From positions 1-6,323 of the forward strand of contig JAQVIB010000124.1 in assembly GCA_028695945.1 (NCBI GenBank): a DNA stretch of 6,323 nt. Direction: 5' to 3'. Numbering within the stretch: position 1 is the stretch's first letter; each line of letters starts with the position of its first letter. Shown here one piece after another: positions 5,934-6,323 of this stretch. The stretch comes from Lachnospiraceae bacterium (GTDB lineage: Bacteria > Bacillota > Clostridia > Lachnospirales > Anaerotignaceae). A program made the position numbers and the translations under genes. A model generated the notes under the pieces. The model saw nothing but the letters and a program-made list of their open reading frames with translations. It did not search any database and was not told the origin of the DNA.

Positions 5934-6323
5934 ATGGTTGAAATTAAAGAGCTTTCAAATGGACTTAGAGTAATTTTGGAGGAAATACCATATGTTCGAA
6001 GTATATCACTTGGCATTTGGGTTAAAAATGGCTCTGTAAATGAAAGCAAGCAGCTTAATGGTATTTCTCATTATATAGAACATATGATGTTTAAAGGAAC
6101 TGCAAATAGAACAGCAAGGGATATTGCCGAGGAAATGGATGCCGTTGGAGGGCAAATAAATGCCTATACTACAAAAGAATATACTTGTTATCATACAAGA
6201 ACCTTAGATAAACATTTTCATATTGCCCTTGATGTATTAAGCGACATGTTTCTTAATTCAAAATTCAGTGACAACGACATTAAAAGGGAACTTAACGTAA
6301 TAATTGAAGAGATTAATATGTAT
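5934..6323 (+). CDS. M16 family zinc peptidase, N-terminal part (3' end outside window)
   Basis: The first 130 residues of an insulinase/processing-peptidase type (M16) metallopeptidase; the frame is open to the end of the window. The inverted zinc motif HxxEH is intact as H46-Y-I-E49-H50 within GISHYIEHMMFKGT: H46 and H50 bind zinc and E49 is the catalytic base. The third zinc ligand is expected about 76 residues later and fits E125 or E126 in VIIEEINMY. Complete members of this group are usually about 400-430 aa with two similar halves, so about two thirds is missing. A consensus AGGAGG (5922-5927) lies 6 nt before the ATG. No signal peptide or membrane segment is visible, so a cytoplasmic location is likely. 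In Bacillus subtilis the M16 peptidase gene mlpA lies near pnpA, separated by ylxY; this gene probably corresponds to it, though I do not assign the symbol. The natural substrate is not known from sequence. Confidence 0.93.
   Translation, partial: MVEIKELSNGLRVILEEIPYVRSISLGIWVKNGSVNESKQLNGISHYIEHMMFKGTANRTARDIAEEMDAVGGQINAYTTKEYTCYHTRTLDKHFHIALDVLSDMFLNSKFSDNDIKRELNVIIEEINMY

Overview
The window looks like an ordinary, well-conserved housekeeping segment from an AT-rich low-GC Gram-positive bacterium, most likely a member of the Clostridia. The evidence is the gene order, the strong AGGAGG-type ribosome binding sites, the AT-rich third codon positions and the protein sequences. I cannot name a genus. 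All real genes lie on the plus strand, and nothing indicates a mobile element, CRISPR array, tRNA or rRNA.

Layout. Positions 1-3123 hold a tight block: the 3' end of rbfA (30S maturation), a DHH/DHHA1 phosphoesterase of the NrnA type (short-RNA and pAp degradation), truB (tRNA psi55 synthase) and ribF (riboflavin kinase/FAD synthetase). Spacings run from an 8-nt overlap to 19 nt, so this is probably the tail of a nusA-infB type operon. Positions 3124-3252 form an untranslated leader with a possible promoter and striking alternative base pairing in front of rpsO (ribosomal protein S15). After rpsO comes a strong hairpin terminator or attenuator (3533-3569), a possible extended -10 promoter, and pnp (polynucleotide phosphorylase, 704 aa). 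A second terminator (5851-5877) follows pnp. The last gene, a zinc peptidase of family M16, starts at 5934 and runs off the window end.

How the genes fit together. The theme is ribosome and RNA metabolism: RbfA and S15 act on the 30S subunit, TruB modifies tRNA, PNPase degrades RNA from the 3' end, and NrnA clears the 2-5 nt remnants left by exonucleases. RibF makes FMN and FAD and is a long-standing passenger in this Gram-positive cluster. The M16 peptidase sits downstream of pnp, as mlpA does in Bacillus subtilis, but without the intervening ylxY gene.

I did not find an undescribed system. The most interesting signals are in the non-coding gaps: four alternating GGTT/AACC elements and an anti-Shine-Dalgarno candidate in the rpsO leader, and a well-formed promoter placed almost directly upstream of the terminator after pnp.
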